Source: Methanomassiliicoccales archaeon (GTDB lineage: Archaea > Thermoplasmatota > Thermoplasmata > Sysuiplasmatales > Sysuiplasmataceae). From it: a DNA stretch of 22,857 bases. The position numbers and the translations under genes are program-made. The stretch covers positions 1 to 22,857 of the forward strand of contig DAHXLZ010000026.1 of NCBI GenBank assembly GCA_027365715.1, read 5' to 3'. Below, in pieces: positions 1 through 6,946 of the stretch (position 1 is the stretch's first letter; the number at the start of each line of letters is the position of its first letter). Under the pieces are notes generated by a model. The model saw only the letters and a list, made by a program, of their open reading frames with translations, had not been told where the DNA came from and searched no databases.

Positions 1-407
1 GAGAAGGAGTCTGGCGTGACATTGAGTATACCCATCACTCTGGGCTCTGAAAAGTCAAGTGTGAAGTTATCGCACCTGATTGCATTTATGCCGCCAGTAA
101 TAGAATTGGTTACAGCTGTGCTCAATGCGGAGACCAGAACAGTATCCAGAGACGGCTGCAAGCATGACGCAGCATCTCTGACCCTGTCCTCCGTACTCTC
201 GACGATGAGCACTTTATCACCGGCAATGTTAAGTCGCGTTGGCTCTCTGCCTGTCGAACTCAGAATAGCGACCAGCTGGGGAGATACTGCATCTTCCAGT
301 TCTCTGCCGCTTATAATCAGCGATACACGCTCGCTGTTGCCTGAGCAGGAATGTTCCTGCCCGAAGTCTCCACGGGCCATGGCATGATGATGAACTGCAG
401 CAATCAC
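1..407 (-). CDS. folP: Dihydropteroate synthase, N-terminal part (runs off window edge)
   Basis: The minus-strand frame is open from a stop at 423-425 to the window edge, about 135 codons. It ends in RVMGILNVTPDSF, the hallmark first strand and loop of dihydropteroate synthase, which joins a pterin pyrophosphate to p-aminobenzoate in folate-type cofactor synthesis. About 115 residues precede this motif, far more than in E. coli FolP. They resemble in layout the extra N-terminal domain of the long DHPS form found in some bacteria and archaea; that is family knowledge, and I cannot align it here. The start is uncertain: GTG at 407 (start chosen) lies about 28 nt downstream of CTTAAA and would be near leaderless, while ATG at 380 is an alternative. 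It is 56 nt downstream of the UbiA-like gene on the same strand. The C-terminal catalytic body is outside the window. Confidence 0.82.
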   Translation of the reverse strand, partial: MIAAVHHHAMARGDFGQEHSCSGNSERVSLIISGRELEDAVSPQLVAILSSTGREPTRLNIAGDKVLIVESTEDRVRDAASCLQPSLDTVLVSALSTAVTNSITGGINAIRCDNFTLDFSEPRVMGILNVTPDSF

Positions 408-430
408 GATTGCACCGATCCTTCACTCGA

Positions 431-450
431 CCTTTAAGCTTATTTATGCA
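431..450 (-). promoter_or_regulatory. TATA-like promoter of folP
   Basis: On the minus strand this stretch reads GCATAAATAAGCTTAAAGG-like, the only AT-rich block before folP. Its distance to GTG 407 (about 28-38 nt depending on which AT core is used) fits an archaeal TATA box giving a very short leader. Position-based inference only. Confidence 0.4.
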
Positions 451-463
451 TACGACAGCAGGT

Positions 464-1366
464 TCAGATTAGAAGCGCGACTGCGATGAGGAGAGTTCCT
501 GCAAACTGGAGCACAACAAAGTGCCTTGTGAGGCGCGATATACTTACAGAATTCTGCTGACTCACGCGAAGAATCCTGACAACATACACGCTCATAAGAA
601 TTGAAACAATCAGGGGCAATGCGTCGGCGATGCCGATTACGGGGTAAAGCAGAAGTACGCACAGTATTGCCAAAAGCAACAACAGTGCAAGGACATGCTT
701 GGCGTGTGCAAGCCTTGCGTTATATGCATGGACATATTTTGCACCCCTTCTGTTGCCTGCATCAGGAAGATGGTGCGCATATCTCACGGCGGTAATCCAG
801 AATGCTGCGGGCAGGGAAAAGAGAAGAGGGAGGAAATTCAATGCACCCCCCGTGGAGAGATAATAAAGCGCTGCCACTGGCAACGGCCCGAAGGCCAAAA
901 ACGGCACGGGTTCACCGATGCCCCTGAATCCGAGTTCGAATGGGGGGAATGCGTAGATGAATGTCATTATCAGGCCGGCGAAACCCAGGAGAAGGATTAC
1001 AGTGAAACCCGTCACGGCCGCAAGAAAGAGCCCAATAAGGCCGGACACAGCGAACGCAACGGCTCCGTATTTCAGCAGTTTTTCCCTGTTCGCACCACTT
1101 CTTTCCAGAAAGTAGGGTCCGGTCGGAATCCAGGTTTCTGCCTGCGTCACATGGACACCTTCCATGCCATCCGAGACCTCGGCTACCAGATTCACAGCCA
1201 GTTCGAATATCAGAAGGGCCGATGTGCCTAAGGCCCATAGAAGTGGATGCGTGAAATTGTGTGTGAATACTGCCAGTGCGGCACTAATGACTGCAGGGCC
1301 GCCCGAGGCCCAGTAGAGTGGAAGCCTGAGGCCGCTGACAACTGTCCTGACATTCATATTCTTCAT
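464..1366 (-). CDS. UbiA/MenA-like prenyltransferase with degenerate Asp motifs
   Basis: A 300-residue protein with about eight or nine hydrophobic helices by eye, the size of the UbiA superfamily, which transfers polyprenyl groups to aromatic acceptors in the membrane. GEPVPFLAFGPLPVAALYY (about 151-169) matches the MenA-type central loop. It aligns without gaps to the neighbour at 1413-2300 over the first 66 residues. Where MenA has N-x3-D-x2-D-x5-D, this protein has N59, E63, D66 and H72. In the second motif, where the neighbour has NEVPDAEAD, it has HHLPDAGNR (198-206), losing the leading Asn and the last Asp. Metal-diphosphate binding is therefore doubtful: it may use altered chemistry, be a regulatory partner, or be inactive. 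The ATG at 1357 has GGTGA 9 nt upstream and is an equally good start; ATG 1366 is near leaderless from AT-rich DNA at 1391-1402. Likely co-functional with the next gene. Confidence 0.78.
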   Translation of the reverse strand: MKNMNVRTVVSGLRLPLYWASGGPAVISAALAVFTHNFTHPLLWALGTSALLIFELAVNLVAEVSDGMEGVHVTQAETWIPTGPYFLERSGANREKLLKYGAVAFAVSGLIGLFLAAVTGFTVILLLGFAGLIMTFIYAFPPFELGFRGIGEPVPFLAFGPLPVAALYYLSTGGALNFLPLLFSLPAAFWITAVRYAHHLPDAGNRRGAKYVHAYNARLAHAKHVLALLLLLAILCVLLLYPVIGIADALPLIVSILMSVYVVRILRVSQQNSVSISRLTRHFVVLQFAGTLLIAVALLI

Positions 1367-1390
1367 TCACCAGCTGAATGTGAACTCACA

Positions 1391-1402
1391 GATTAACAAA
1401 TT
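1391..1402 (-). repeat. 12-bp element shared by both UbiA-gene upstream regions (copy 2)
   Basis: The same GATTAACAAATT 12-mer as at 2339-2350, here 25-36 nt upstream of ATG 1366. At this distance it could itself serve as the TATA/BRE region of this gene. Confidence 0.4.
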
Positions 1403-1412
1403 GCCTGCCGGC

Positions 1413-2300
1413 TCATAACAGATATGCAATCACAAGCAGCACAATGAACAAGTACATACCAAGAATGTTGTTTCTGAGCGCTTTGACAAGGTGATCCAGA
1501 CTTTTGAGCCCGGGTTTCGCATAAAAATACGCGCTGTATATCACGGGTGCCGAGAGGAGCGATATTGCAGCAGCCGGTATCAGCAGACCAGCCGCAATGC
1601 CTGTCAAAATGAGCGCATATATCACCGTCGCGAAGAGGAAGTAGGCGCGGACTGCGTTGTCTCTGCCCAGCGCAGTCGTGACATTCTTCCTTCCGGTTTT
1701 CGCGTCAGCTTCTGCATCAGGCACTTCATTCATGATTACAAGATTTGCAATAAGCAGACCGCAGGGAATGGAAAGGTAAATGGCCGGCGCCGAATAATAA
1801 TGTGCCTGAACGAAGTAGCCCCCCATGACTATGAGTCCTATCACACACAGCATGAACTCACCAAGCCCTTTTCTCTGCCATACGGTTGAGTAGAATGTTC
1901 CTGCAAATCCTCCCAGAAAGAATAAAGGAATGAGCTCCCATCCGCTCTTCAGAGAGAGATAAATTCCGATGAAAAAAGAAAGTATGAGTGCTGCCGCAGC
2001 GACCCTGAAGGCGTCTGACGGTTCCAGCCCCCCCTCGAATACTATTCTTCCACCTCCACTGTATGCGGTTTTCGTTGTCAGCAGATCCGTGCCCAGCTTG
2101 TGATCGAAATATTCGTCGAAAGTGTTTGCTGCAATCTGCGAACTCACTGCACCCACAACGGTAATTACGAAGAGTGGTGCAGAGTAGAAACCCTGCCTTA
2201 AGGCAACAAGTGTCCCGAGTACGGCATAAAGGAAGCTGATCAGAAGATGCGGTTCAATTATTATCCGGAAGATAATGATTCTTGCCTTGCTGCCAACCAT
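1413..2300 (-). CDS. UbiA-family prenyltransferase (MenA-like)
   Basis: A 295-residue polytopic membrane protein. The first Asp-rich motif is NTFDEYFDHKLGTD (59-72), with E63, D66 and D72 in the metal-binding positions, followed by SGGGRIVFEGGL (81-92) as in MenA-like enzymes. The second motif, NEVPDAEADAKTGRK (191-205), is canonical. The closest named role is prenylation of 1,4-dihydroxy-2-naphthoate for menaquinone. Other UbiA roles (archaeal ether lipid, heme side chain) fit less well because the YFD-x4-G-x-D pattern is typical of MenA. The start is ATG 2300, with GGGAGG about 7 nt upstream and a TTTTAT box near 2327. It lies upstream of the degenerate paralogue and downstream of the methyltransferase, all on the minus strand, which suggests a quinone cluster. 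Exact acceptor unknown. Confidence 0.85.
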   Translation of the reverse strand: MVGSKARIIIFRIIIEPHLLISFLYAVLGTLVALRQGFYSAPLFVITVVGAVSSQIAANTFDEYFDHKLGTDLLTTKTAYSGGGRIVFEGGLEPSDAFRVAAAALILSFFIGIYLSLKSGWELIPLFFLGGFAGTFYSTVWQRKGLGEFMLCVIGLIVMGGYFVQAHYYSAPAIYLSIPCGLLIANLVIMNEVPDAEADAKTGRKNVTTALGRDNAVRAYFLFATVIYALILTGIAAGLLIPAAAISLLSAPVIYSAYFYAKPGLKSLDHLVKALRNNILGMYLFIVLLVIAYLL

Positions 2301-2338
2301 ATCATCCTCCCGATCTGCAGGTGTGATAAAAGCATATT

Positions 2339-2350
2339 GATTAACAAATT
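2339..2350 (-). repeat. 12-bp element shared by both UbiA-gene upstream regions (copy 1)
   Basis: GATTAACAAATT on the plus strand (AATTTGTTAATC on the coding strand), 39-50 nt upstream of ATG 2300. An identical 12-mer occurs at 1391-1402, upstream of the other UbiA-like gene. It could be a promoter or operator element, or chance sharing of AT-rich promoter DNA. Confidence 0.4.
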
Positions 2351-2373
2351 AACCGCCGCGTCAGAAGGGCGGT

Positions 2374-3108
2374 TCACTTTTCACCAGATATAATTGCGAC
2401 ACCGTGCGTCACCAGATATCTGAAGCTGGCATTGATATAACCCAGTTTTATCATCTCCTCTGAAAGCACTTTCGGGTCACCCAGCGACATGTAGGACAGA
2501 CTCAGATGTTTCCACGGATTACGATTCCACTTCTTCCGCACATTTCTTGGAACAGTCAGAAAGGCAATGCGGTAAAGTACATGCTTCATGTAGAAATTCA
2601 TGAAAGCGCGTCTGATGCGTGTATCTGGCGATGCAATATCAACTATCGCCACCCTACCGCCGACGCAGAGGACCCTCTTCATTTCAAGCAGGGAAACATC
2701 CTTGTCCATGAGATTCTTGAAGGAGAAGCCCGACATGACTCTGTCGAATGCACCGTCAATAAAAGGAATATGCTCAGCCACCCCGATCACAGGCACATAA
2801 CGTTTTGAACCCAGGCTTTCATTCACGGAGCGCCGCAGCATCCTCTCATTCGGTTCCAGCAGTACTATTTCCCTTCCCTTAAGCAGACGGGAAAACGAAC
2901 CTGGTCCACTCCCGACTTCCAGAACGCGCATGTTCTCGCCTGTCTCCTTTGCTGCTTTCTTCCGCCACCTTTCCATGAGACCGAATGATATCAGAGACCC
3001 GGCACTGTCGTAATAGTCCTGGATTGATTCTATATCTGATTCAACGCTCTTCCAGGCGTTTCCATCCATGCCGCCCTCAGTCACTTTGTCGTCTGCACTT
3101 GAATTCAT
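2374..3108 (-). CDS. UbiE/MenG-like class I SAM methyltransferase
   Basis: Rossmann-fold methyltransferase of 244 residues from ATG 3108. The SAM-binding motif I is VLEVGSGPGSF, followed by an acidic LLEPNERML strand end. AEHIPFIDGAFDRVMSGFSFKNL matches the post-II region of UbiE/MenG/COQ5, where LPF.D..FD and a GL.N motif are conserved. RVLCVGGRVAIVDIASP is the motif IV/post-III strand. UbiE-type enzymes C-methylate the quinone ring in the last step of menaquinone or ubiquinone synthesis, which fits the two MenA-like genes directly downstream. ATG 3108 is chosen because GGTGA sits 7 nt before it and a TAAAAATTT box at 3131-3141 is about 28 nt away. The frame is open to ATG 3156, but the added 16 residues look non-family. 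Substrate is inferred from motif and context. Confidence 0.75.
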   Translation of the reverse strand: MNSSADDKVTEGGMDGNAWKSVESDIESIQDYYDSAGSLISFGLMERWRKKAAKETGENMRVLEVGSGPGSFSRLLKGREIVLLEPNERMLRRSVNESLGSKRYVPVIGVAEHIPFIDGAFDRVMSGFSFKNLMDKDVSLLEMKRVLCVGGRVAIVDIASPDTRIRRAFMNFYMKHVLYRIAFLTVPRNVRKKWNRNPWKHLSLSYMSLGDPKVLSEEMIKLGYINASFRYLVTHGVAIISGEK

Positions 3109-3130
3109 CGTGACTTCACCAGCACATGGA

Positions 3131-3141
3131 CATAAAAATTT
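3131..3141 (-). promoter_or_regulatory. TATA-like box of the UbiE-like gene
   Basis: AAATTTTTATG on the minus strand, centred about 28 nt upstream of ATG 3108. A second AT core (ATATATTA, 3155-3162) lies further upstream. Both lie in the 121-nt region between this gene and the divergent oxidoreductase. Confidence 0.4.
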
Positions 3142-3195
3142 GACTGCGCACCACATATATTACGGTTGTTGCAGCACTCCTCCCGGAAAAGGAAA

Positions 3196-3209
3196 GTGAT
3201 AAAAGAAAC
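3196..3209 (+). promoter_or_regulatory. TATA-like box of the MDR oxidoreductase gene
   Basis: GTGATAAAAGAAAC is centred about 28 nt before ATG 3230, the spacing expected for a leaderless archaeal transcript. Confidence 0.4.
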
Positions 3210-3229
3210 TCCTGCCCTTAGGCCATGCG

Positions 3230-4279
3230 ATGAAGGCGTGGATTTTAGAAAAATTCGGCGAATACGAGAATCTGCATTTGACAGAGCAGCCCGAAAGAAT
3301 TCCGGGTGAGGGCGAGGTGAGCGTAAGAGTCACAATGGCTTGTGTGAATCCGATCGACCGTGCGGTCATAGGCGGGCGCTTTCCATGGCTCTCCCTCCCG
3401 CATATACCCGGTGCCGAGTTTATCGGTGAAATAACCGGTACGGGTTCTGACGTTACAAACCTGCAAAAAGGAATGAAAGTCGCCATCAACCCCAAGCTAT
3501 TCTGCGGTAAATGCCACTACTGCCTCAGAGGAAAGGAGAGTTCCTGCCTCGAAAATAAGCATATCGATACGGCCCCTTACATAATCGGCCTTCAGCGGCA
3601 GGGCGGATGGAGTGAATTCGTTAATGTGCCGGCCATGAACGTTGTACAAATACCTGACGGGGTGCTGCCGGAACAGGCGGTAACTGCACCGGTGGATGGA
3701 GCCACTGCCTGGCATCTTGCCAGCAGGCTCAGGCCGGAGATCGGTGAAATTGCACTGGTCATGGGTTCAACCGGAGGTGTCGGGCTGTTCATGATTCAGC
3801 TCCTGAAAATGCACGGCTGCGAGGTAATTGCGGTTGCTGGAACTCCAGAACAGGAAAGTATGGTGAGGACCCTGGGTGCCGGCCATGTGATTCACAGAAA
3901 CACCGACGACATACCTTCGAAAGTCAGGGAGCTGAGCGGTGGCAGAGGAGCCGATATCGTAGTCGATCCGCTGGGTGCAGGAACATGGAATACAAGCGTT
4001 TCATCGCTCGCACCGATGGGAAAATACGGCACCTGCGGCACGCTGACGGGAATCAAGACCGAAATGAGCATTCTGCACATGTATTCAATACAGGCAGAAT
4101 TCATCGGCTCAACGAGCGCAAACAGGGCAGACCTCAATGCCGTTCTAGAACTGATGAGTAAAGGAAAACTGCGTGGGATCGCAGACTCCACTTTCCAGTT
4201 CGATGATGTTCAGGACTCATTAAAAAGGCTTGATGAGCACGGAAGGAGGGGTAAAGTGCTTCTCCGGGCAGGCCGTTGA
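3230..4279 (+). CDS. MDR-family oxidoreductase, quinone-reductase-like with structural zinc lobe
   Basis: A 349-residue medium-chain dehydrogenase/reductase. The N-terminal catalytic domain is followed by a nucleotide-binding Rossmann domain with GSTGGVG (179-185). The structural-zinc lobe is intact (C92, C95, C98, C106). The catalytic-zinc ligands of alcohol dehydrogenases are not: the usual Cys region reads ACVNPID (37-43), the N-P-x-D form of quinone oxidoreductases, and the usual GHE is GAE (61-63). I therefore expect a zinc-independent reductase of enones or quinones with NADPH rather than a classical alcohol dehydrogenase; the substrate cannot be read. ATG 3230 is supported by a family-like MKAWILEKFG start and an AT box at 3196-3209. 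It diverges from the quinone-type cluster, so a link to quinones is possible but unproven. Confidence 0.82.
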   Translation: MKAWILEKFGEYENLHLTEQPERIPGEGEVSVRVTMACVNPIDRAVIGGRFPWLSLPHIPGAEFIGEITGTGSDVTNLQKGMKVAINPKLFCGKCHYCLRGKESSCLENKHIDTAPYIIGLQRQGGWSEFVNVPAMNVVQIPDGVLPEQAVTAPVDGATAWHLASRLRPEIGEIALVMGSTGGVGLFMIQLLKMHGCEVIAVAGTPEQESMVRTLGAGHVIHRNTDDIPSKVRELSGGRGADIVVDPLGAGTWNTSVSSLAPMGKYGTCGTLTGIKTEMSILHMYSIQAEFIGSTSANRADLNAVLELMSKGKLRGIADSTFQFDDVQDSLKRLDEHGRRGKVLLRAGR

Positions 4280-4280
4280 G

Positions 4281-5306
4281 TTAGACGAAAAACTTTGACA
4301 GCGTACTCCATGTCTGACTGTCAAGATACTTTTTCTTTGATCCGTCAGCGAGTGGGACTTCGGTTATACCGGCGCCCCTGATTGCAACCATCACGCCAAA
4401 CCGCCCCTCCCTGGCCGCGGTTATGGCCCTGAAACCCAGCATCGTTGCCATCATGCGGTCATAGGCGTTGGGCCGCGTACCCCTGATTGCATGACCTACG
4501 ACGGTAGAGCGCGTCTCAAGTCCTGTCTTTCCCTCAACGTACTTTGCAATGATTGAAGCGTTGCTTTCGCCGGTAGCCTTTGCTATGAGTTCGTGCCCGA
4601 ATTCATCCTTCTCCGCCTTCGCTCTGGATACAAGACTGACGCCCTCGGCCACGACCACGACGGTGCCGCGCTTTCCTTCGCTGTGCCTTTTTCTGACAAG
4701 GCTGACAACATCGTCGAGTGTCGTTTCGAACTCTGGAACGATGACCATGTTGGCGCCTGCTGAAATACCTGCATATGCTGCTATCCAGCCCGCGTCACGT
4801 CCCATTAGCTCCGCAATCATAACACGCCCATGAGATATACCGGTCGTCCTGAGGCTCTCAATAATGTGCATGGCTTCGTCAACAGCGGTAAAGAAGCCGA
4901 ATGAATAATCAGTTCCAGCGAGGTCATTGTCGATTGTTTTCGGCACACCTATAACATTCCGTCCGAGTTTGGAAAGTTCAGAAGCAACACCGAGGGTATC
5001 GTCTCCGCCAACTGCAATGAGTCCGTCAAGGCCGAGTGTCTGCATATTTGCAGCAATGGTTTGTAAACCGTCCTTTCGTTTCAGTGGATTTGTTCTGGAG
5101 GTGAGAAGCTCTGTTCCTCCGGTCCCGATCAGTTCCTCGAAGTCCGAATAGTGAATACGCTCTGCTTTTCCCTCAAGCAATCCGGCCCAGCCCCGTCTGA
5201 TTCCCATGATCTCGATACCGTATTCCTCCGCCCCTCTGAGGACGCCTCTTGTGACCGCATTGAGGCCGGCACAATCACCGCCCCCGTTGAGTATACCGAT
5301 ATTCAA
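4281..5306 (-). CDS. pfp: 6-phosphofructokinase, predicted pyrophosphate-dependent
   Basis: A 341-residue PfkA-superfamily enzyme phosphorylating fructose 6-phosphate to the 1,6-bisphosphate in the cytoplasm. Visible motifs are GILNGGGDCAGLNAV (4-18), GGDDT (100-104), PKTIDND (122-128, catalytic D126 and D128), MGRDAGW (168-174) and VVAEGV. ATP-dependent PFKs have GGDG and PGTIDND. Here both diagnostic sites are the PPi-type residues, D103 (instead of Gly104 of the E. coli enzyme) and K123 (instead of Gly124). That predicts pyrophosphate as phosphoryl donor and a reversible reaction; this rests on established residue rules, not on data for this protein. It starts 5 nt after the aldolase stop, so the two are almost certainly one operon. 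Start ATG 5306 gives the standard N terminus. Confidence 0.93.
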   Translation of the reverse strand: MNIGILNGGGDCAGLNAVTRGVLRGAEEYGIEIMGIRRGWAGLLEGKAERIHYSDFEELIGTGGTELLTSRTNPLKRKDGLQTIAANMQTLGLDGLIAVGGDDTLGVASELSKLGRNVIGVPKTIDNDLAGTDYSFGFFTAVDEAMHIIESLRTTGISHGRVMIAELMGRDAGWIAAYAGISAGANMVIVPEFETTLDDVVSLVRKRHSEGKRGTVVVVAEGVSLVSRAKAEKDEFGHELIAKATGESNASIIAKYVEGKTGLETRSTVVGHAIRGTRPNAYDRMMATMLGFRAITAAREGRFGVMVAIRGAGITEVPLADGSKKKYLDSQTWSTLSKFFV

Positions 5307-5311
5307 TCACA

Positions 5312-6094
5312 TCACGCTTTCTTTGCTGCAGTAGCTTTGATACTGTCAATAACAACTCCGTTCAGCTTTTTTGACATCGCAATCGGATCGCTGCTCTGCC
5401 AGACATTTCTGCCAACTGCAAGACCCGTTGCACCTGCCGCCATGCAATCCGACGCCTGAAGCAAGAACTCCTCTTCATTCTTCGTCTTCTTTCCGCCTGC
5501 CATATAGACCGGAACCTTGCCGGCAGACTTGACTGCCCATGCAAAGCTCGTCCGGTCACCTGTATACTTTATCTTCGCCGCATCCGCTCCAAGCTCAAGA
5601 GCAGCACGTGCAGAGTAAGCAACCATTTCCCCGGTTGTGTCGTTTTTGACAAACTCACCACGTGGATATATCCAGAGCACAACTGCAAGTCCCGCATCGT
5701 GTGCCTCCTCCTGTATCCTGCCGAATTCTGCCATCATTTCCGGTTCATGCATGCTGCCCAGATAAATTGTATAACCCACGGCAGCAGCTCCGAGTTTTTC
5801 GGCCAGGGATACAGAACAGTTCTGTCTTGCCAGAGGCTCGTTGCCATAGATTGCAGTCTTACCGTTGAGCTTCAGCAGCAACGGTATGTCAAGCTGCTCG
5901 TGGTAATTTTCAGCTATTCCCTTCTGACAGACGAAAGCGTCGAATCCACCGCGATTTGCAATATCTATGACGTAAGCAGGATCTGCGTTTGCATCATTGA
6001 AATCAGTCGGGCCATGCTCAAGTCCCTGATCGTAAGCGAGTATCAGCGACCTGCCGTTTCTCATAAACCTGTTCATCCTTCCCGTGAATGTCAC
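5312..6094 (-). CDS. fba: Class I fructose-bisphosphate aldolase, archaeal DhnA type
   Basis: A 260-residue TIM-barrel aldolase that cleaves or forms fructose 1,6-bisphosphate through a lysine Schiff base. ILAYDQGLEHGP (18-29) is the archaeal class I signature. WIYPRG (141-146) holds the Tyr thought to act in acid-base catalysis, and AAKIKYTGD (172-180) holds the Schiff-base lysine, probably K176. AVGRNVWQ near the C terminus is the phosphate-binding strand. Start: GTG 6094 or ATG 6076, which has GGAAGG just before it; family length allows either. It is followed 5 nt later by the PPi-type phosphofructokinase, the same pairing known as the fba-pfp operon of Thermoproteus tenax. A TATA-like block lies at 6136-6146. 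Confidence 0.93.
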   Translation of the reverse strand: MTFTGRMNRFMRNGRSLILAYDQGLEHGPTDFNDANADPAYVIDIANRGGFDAFVCQKGIAENYHEQLDIPLLLKLNGKTAIYGNEPLARQNCSVSLAEKLGAAAVGYTIYLGSMHEPEMMAEFGRIQEEAHDAGLAVVLWIYPRGEFVKNDTTGEMVAYSARAALELGADAAKIKYTGDRTSFAWAVKSAGKVPVYMAGGKKTKNEEEFLLQASDCMAAGATGLAVGRNVWQSSDPIAMSKKLNGVVIDSIKATAAKKA

Positions 6095-6135
6095 CTTCCT
6101 TAACTTTTTCAGTTACTCGATCAATCCAATGCATC

Positions 6136-6146
6136 TAATATATTTT
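6136..6146 (-). promoter_or_regulatory. TATA-like box of the fba-pfp operon
   Basis: AAAATATATTA on the minus strand, the strongest AT block upstream of fba. It is centred about 47 nt before GTG 6094, which leaves a short leader of about 20 nt (38 nt if ATG 6076 is used). Confidence 0.45.
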
Positions 6147-6166
6147 CTCATTCAATGCTTTCATTT

Positions 6167-6595
6167 TCAACTCTGGCAGATCGTGAGAGCTGGAAGCCCT
6201 GTTTTCGCATTAAATTCCCTTCTGAAACTGCCTGAATGAAATTTTGTGACACAGATTTCATTGACATTGTTCACTGTCGCACCGACGAGATGACCTCCAA
6301 AAGATTTATGGTCGATTCCACTGAGATTCACGTGTATATGAAGAGAAAGTTTGCCATCGTCAATTGCGATAGAGCCGTGCATAGAGAGAAGTTCTGCCGG
6401 TTCACTGAAACTGTCTACGACATACATTTTCCCATTCCAGTAACCTATTTTTGCATCACGTATCATCCCGATGCCCGAAACAATCATTCCCGAACTGATG
6501 CCTGCTCGTGAGCATGCCTCGCTTATTGATTCCAAAACACGCTCACCGTCATCGAGAATAATTGCCACCTGTTCTCCTTTACTCAATGTGTTCAT
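6167..6595 (-). CDS. PPC/DUF296 domain protein
   Basis: A 142-residue single-domain protein. GEQVAIILDDGE, then IVSGIGMIRDAKIGYW, then LHIHVNLSGIDHKSFGGHL, follow the order of the PPC (plants and prokaryotes conserved, DUF296) fold. The H-x-H...H...GGH histidines are those conserved in the prokaryotic members and may bind a metal. In plants the domain accompanies AT-hook DNA-binding proteins; the role of stand-alone archaeal members is not settled, so I assign none. ATG 6595 is chosen because GGTGA lies 5 nt upstream and the family begins near here. The frame extends to 6688, but the extra 31 residues are rich in Gln/Arg and unlike the family. It is 72 nt upstream of the aldolase gene on the same strand. 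Confidence 0.85.
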   Translation of the reverse strand: MNTLSKGEQVAIILDDGERVLESISEACSRAGISSGMIVSGIGMIRDAKIGYWNGKMYVVDSFSEPAELLSMHGSIAIDDGKLSLHIHVNLSGIDHKSFGGHLVGATVNNVNEICVTKFHSGSFRREFNAKTGLPALTICQS

Positions 6596-6686
6596 TTCTT
6601 CACCGGCCCCGGTATGGGACTCCTGTCTGTTAACTTTATCTTGCCGTCTGCGCTGTTCAGCACATTGCATCCCTTGAGCAGCCGGC

Positions 6687-6699
6687 AAGTTTTATTAAG
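6687..6699 (+). promoter_or_regulatory. TATA-like box of the small membrane protein gene
   Basis: AAGTTTTATTAAG is centred about 28 nt before ATG 6721 in otherwise mixed-composition DNA, the best leaderless promoter geometry near this small gene. Confidence 0.5.
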
Positions 6700-6720
6700 C
6701 ACCGCCTGAATTGGCATTCG

Positions 6721-6936
6721 ATGAGTTCCTCTGACCTCGGGCGTAAATTGAAGGTAGCGGGTTCCGCCATAATGATGGCGATCGGGCTTTCATTCTACTA
6801 TTCATATGGTGTCGCGTACGGCGACTGGAACATATTACAGCGCGGGAATGAGGGCGTTTATGCAATATTCCTGTTTTTCTTTGGTCTCGGACTGCTTGGG
6901 TTTATAATGTTCTGGAAGAAACCGTCCGTGCAGTGA
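6721..6936 (+). CDS. Small two-helix membrane protein, unknown function
   Basis: A 71-residue protein with two predicted membrane helices: about 14-32 (AGSAIMMAIGLSFYYSYGV) and about 48-65 (AIFLFFFGLGLLGFIMFW), ending in a short basic tail KKPSVQ. It has no motif I recognise. The well-placed TATA box (6687-6699) supports real expression, and the frame does not overlap any convincing gene on the other strand. It ends 10 nt before the convergent proS stop. It is not obviously linked in function to its neighbours. Confidence 0.68.
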   Translation: MSSSDLGRKLKVAGSAIMMAIGLSFYYSYGVAYGDWNILQRGNEGVYAIFLFFFGLGLLGFIMFWKKPSVQ

Positions 6937-6946
6937 ATGTGGGAAA

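Noticed and set aside
16..387. Plus-strand open frame of 123 residues at the left edge
   Set aside because: It is antisense to the dihydropteroate synthase frame, is Ser/Leu rich as shadows are, and shows no family motif.
695..1231. Plus-strand open frame of 178 residues
   Set aside because: It is antisense to the UbiA-like gene; composition is Gly/Glu/Arg/Cys rich with no domain.
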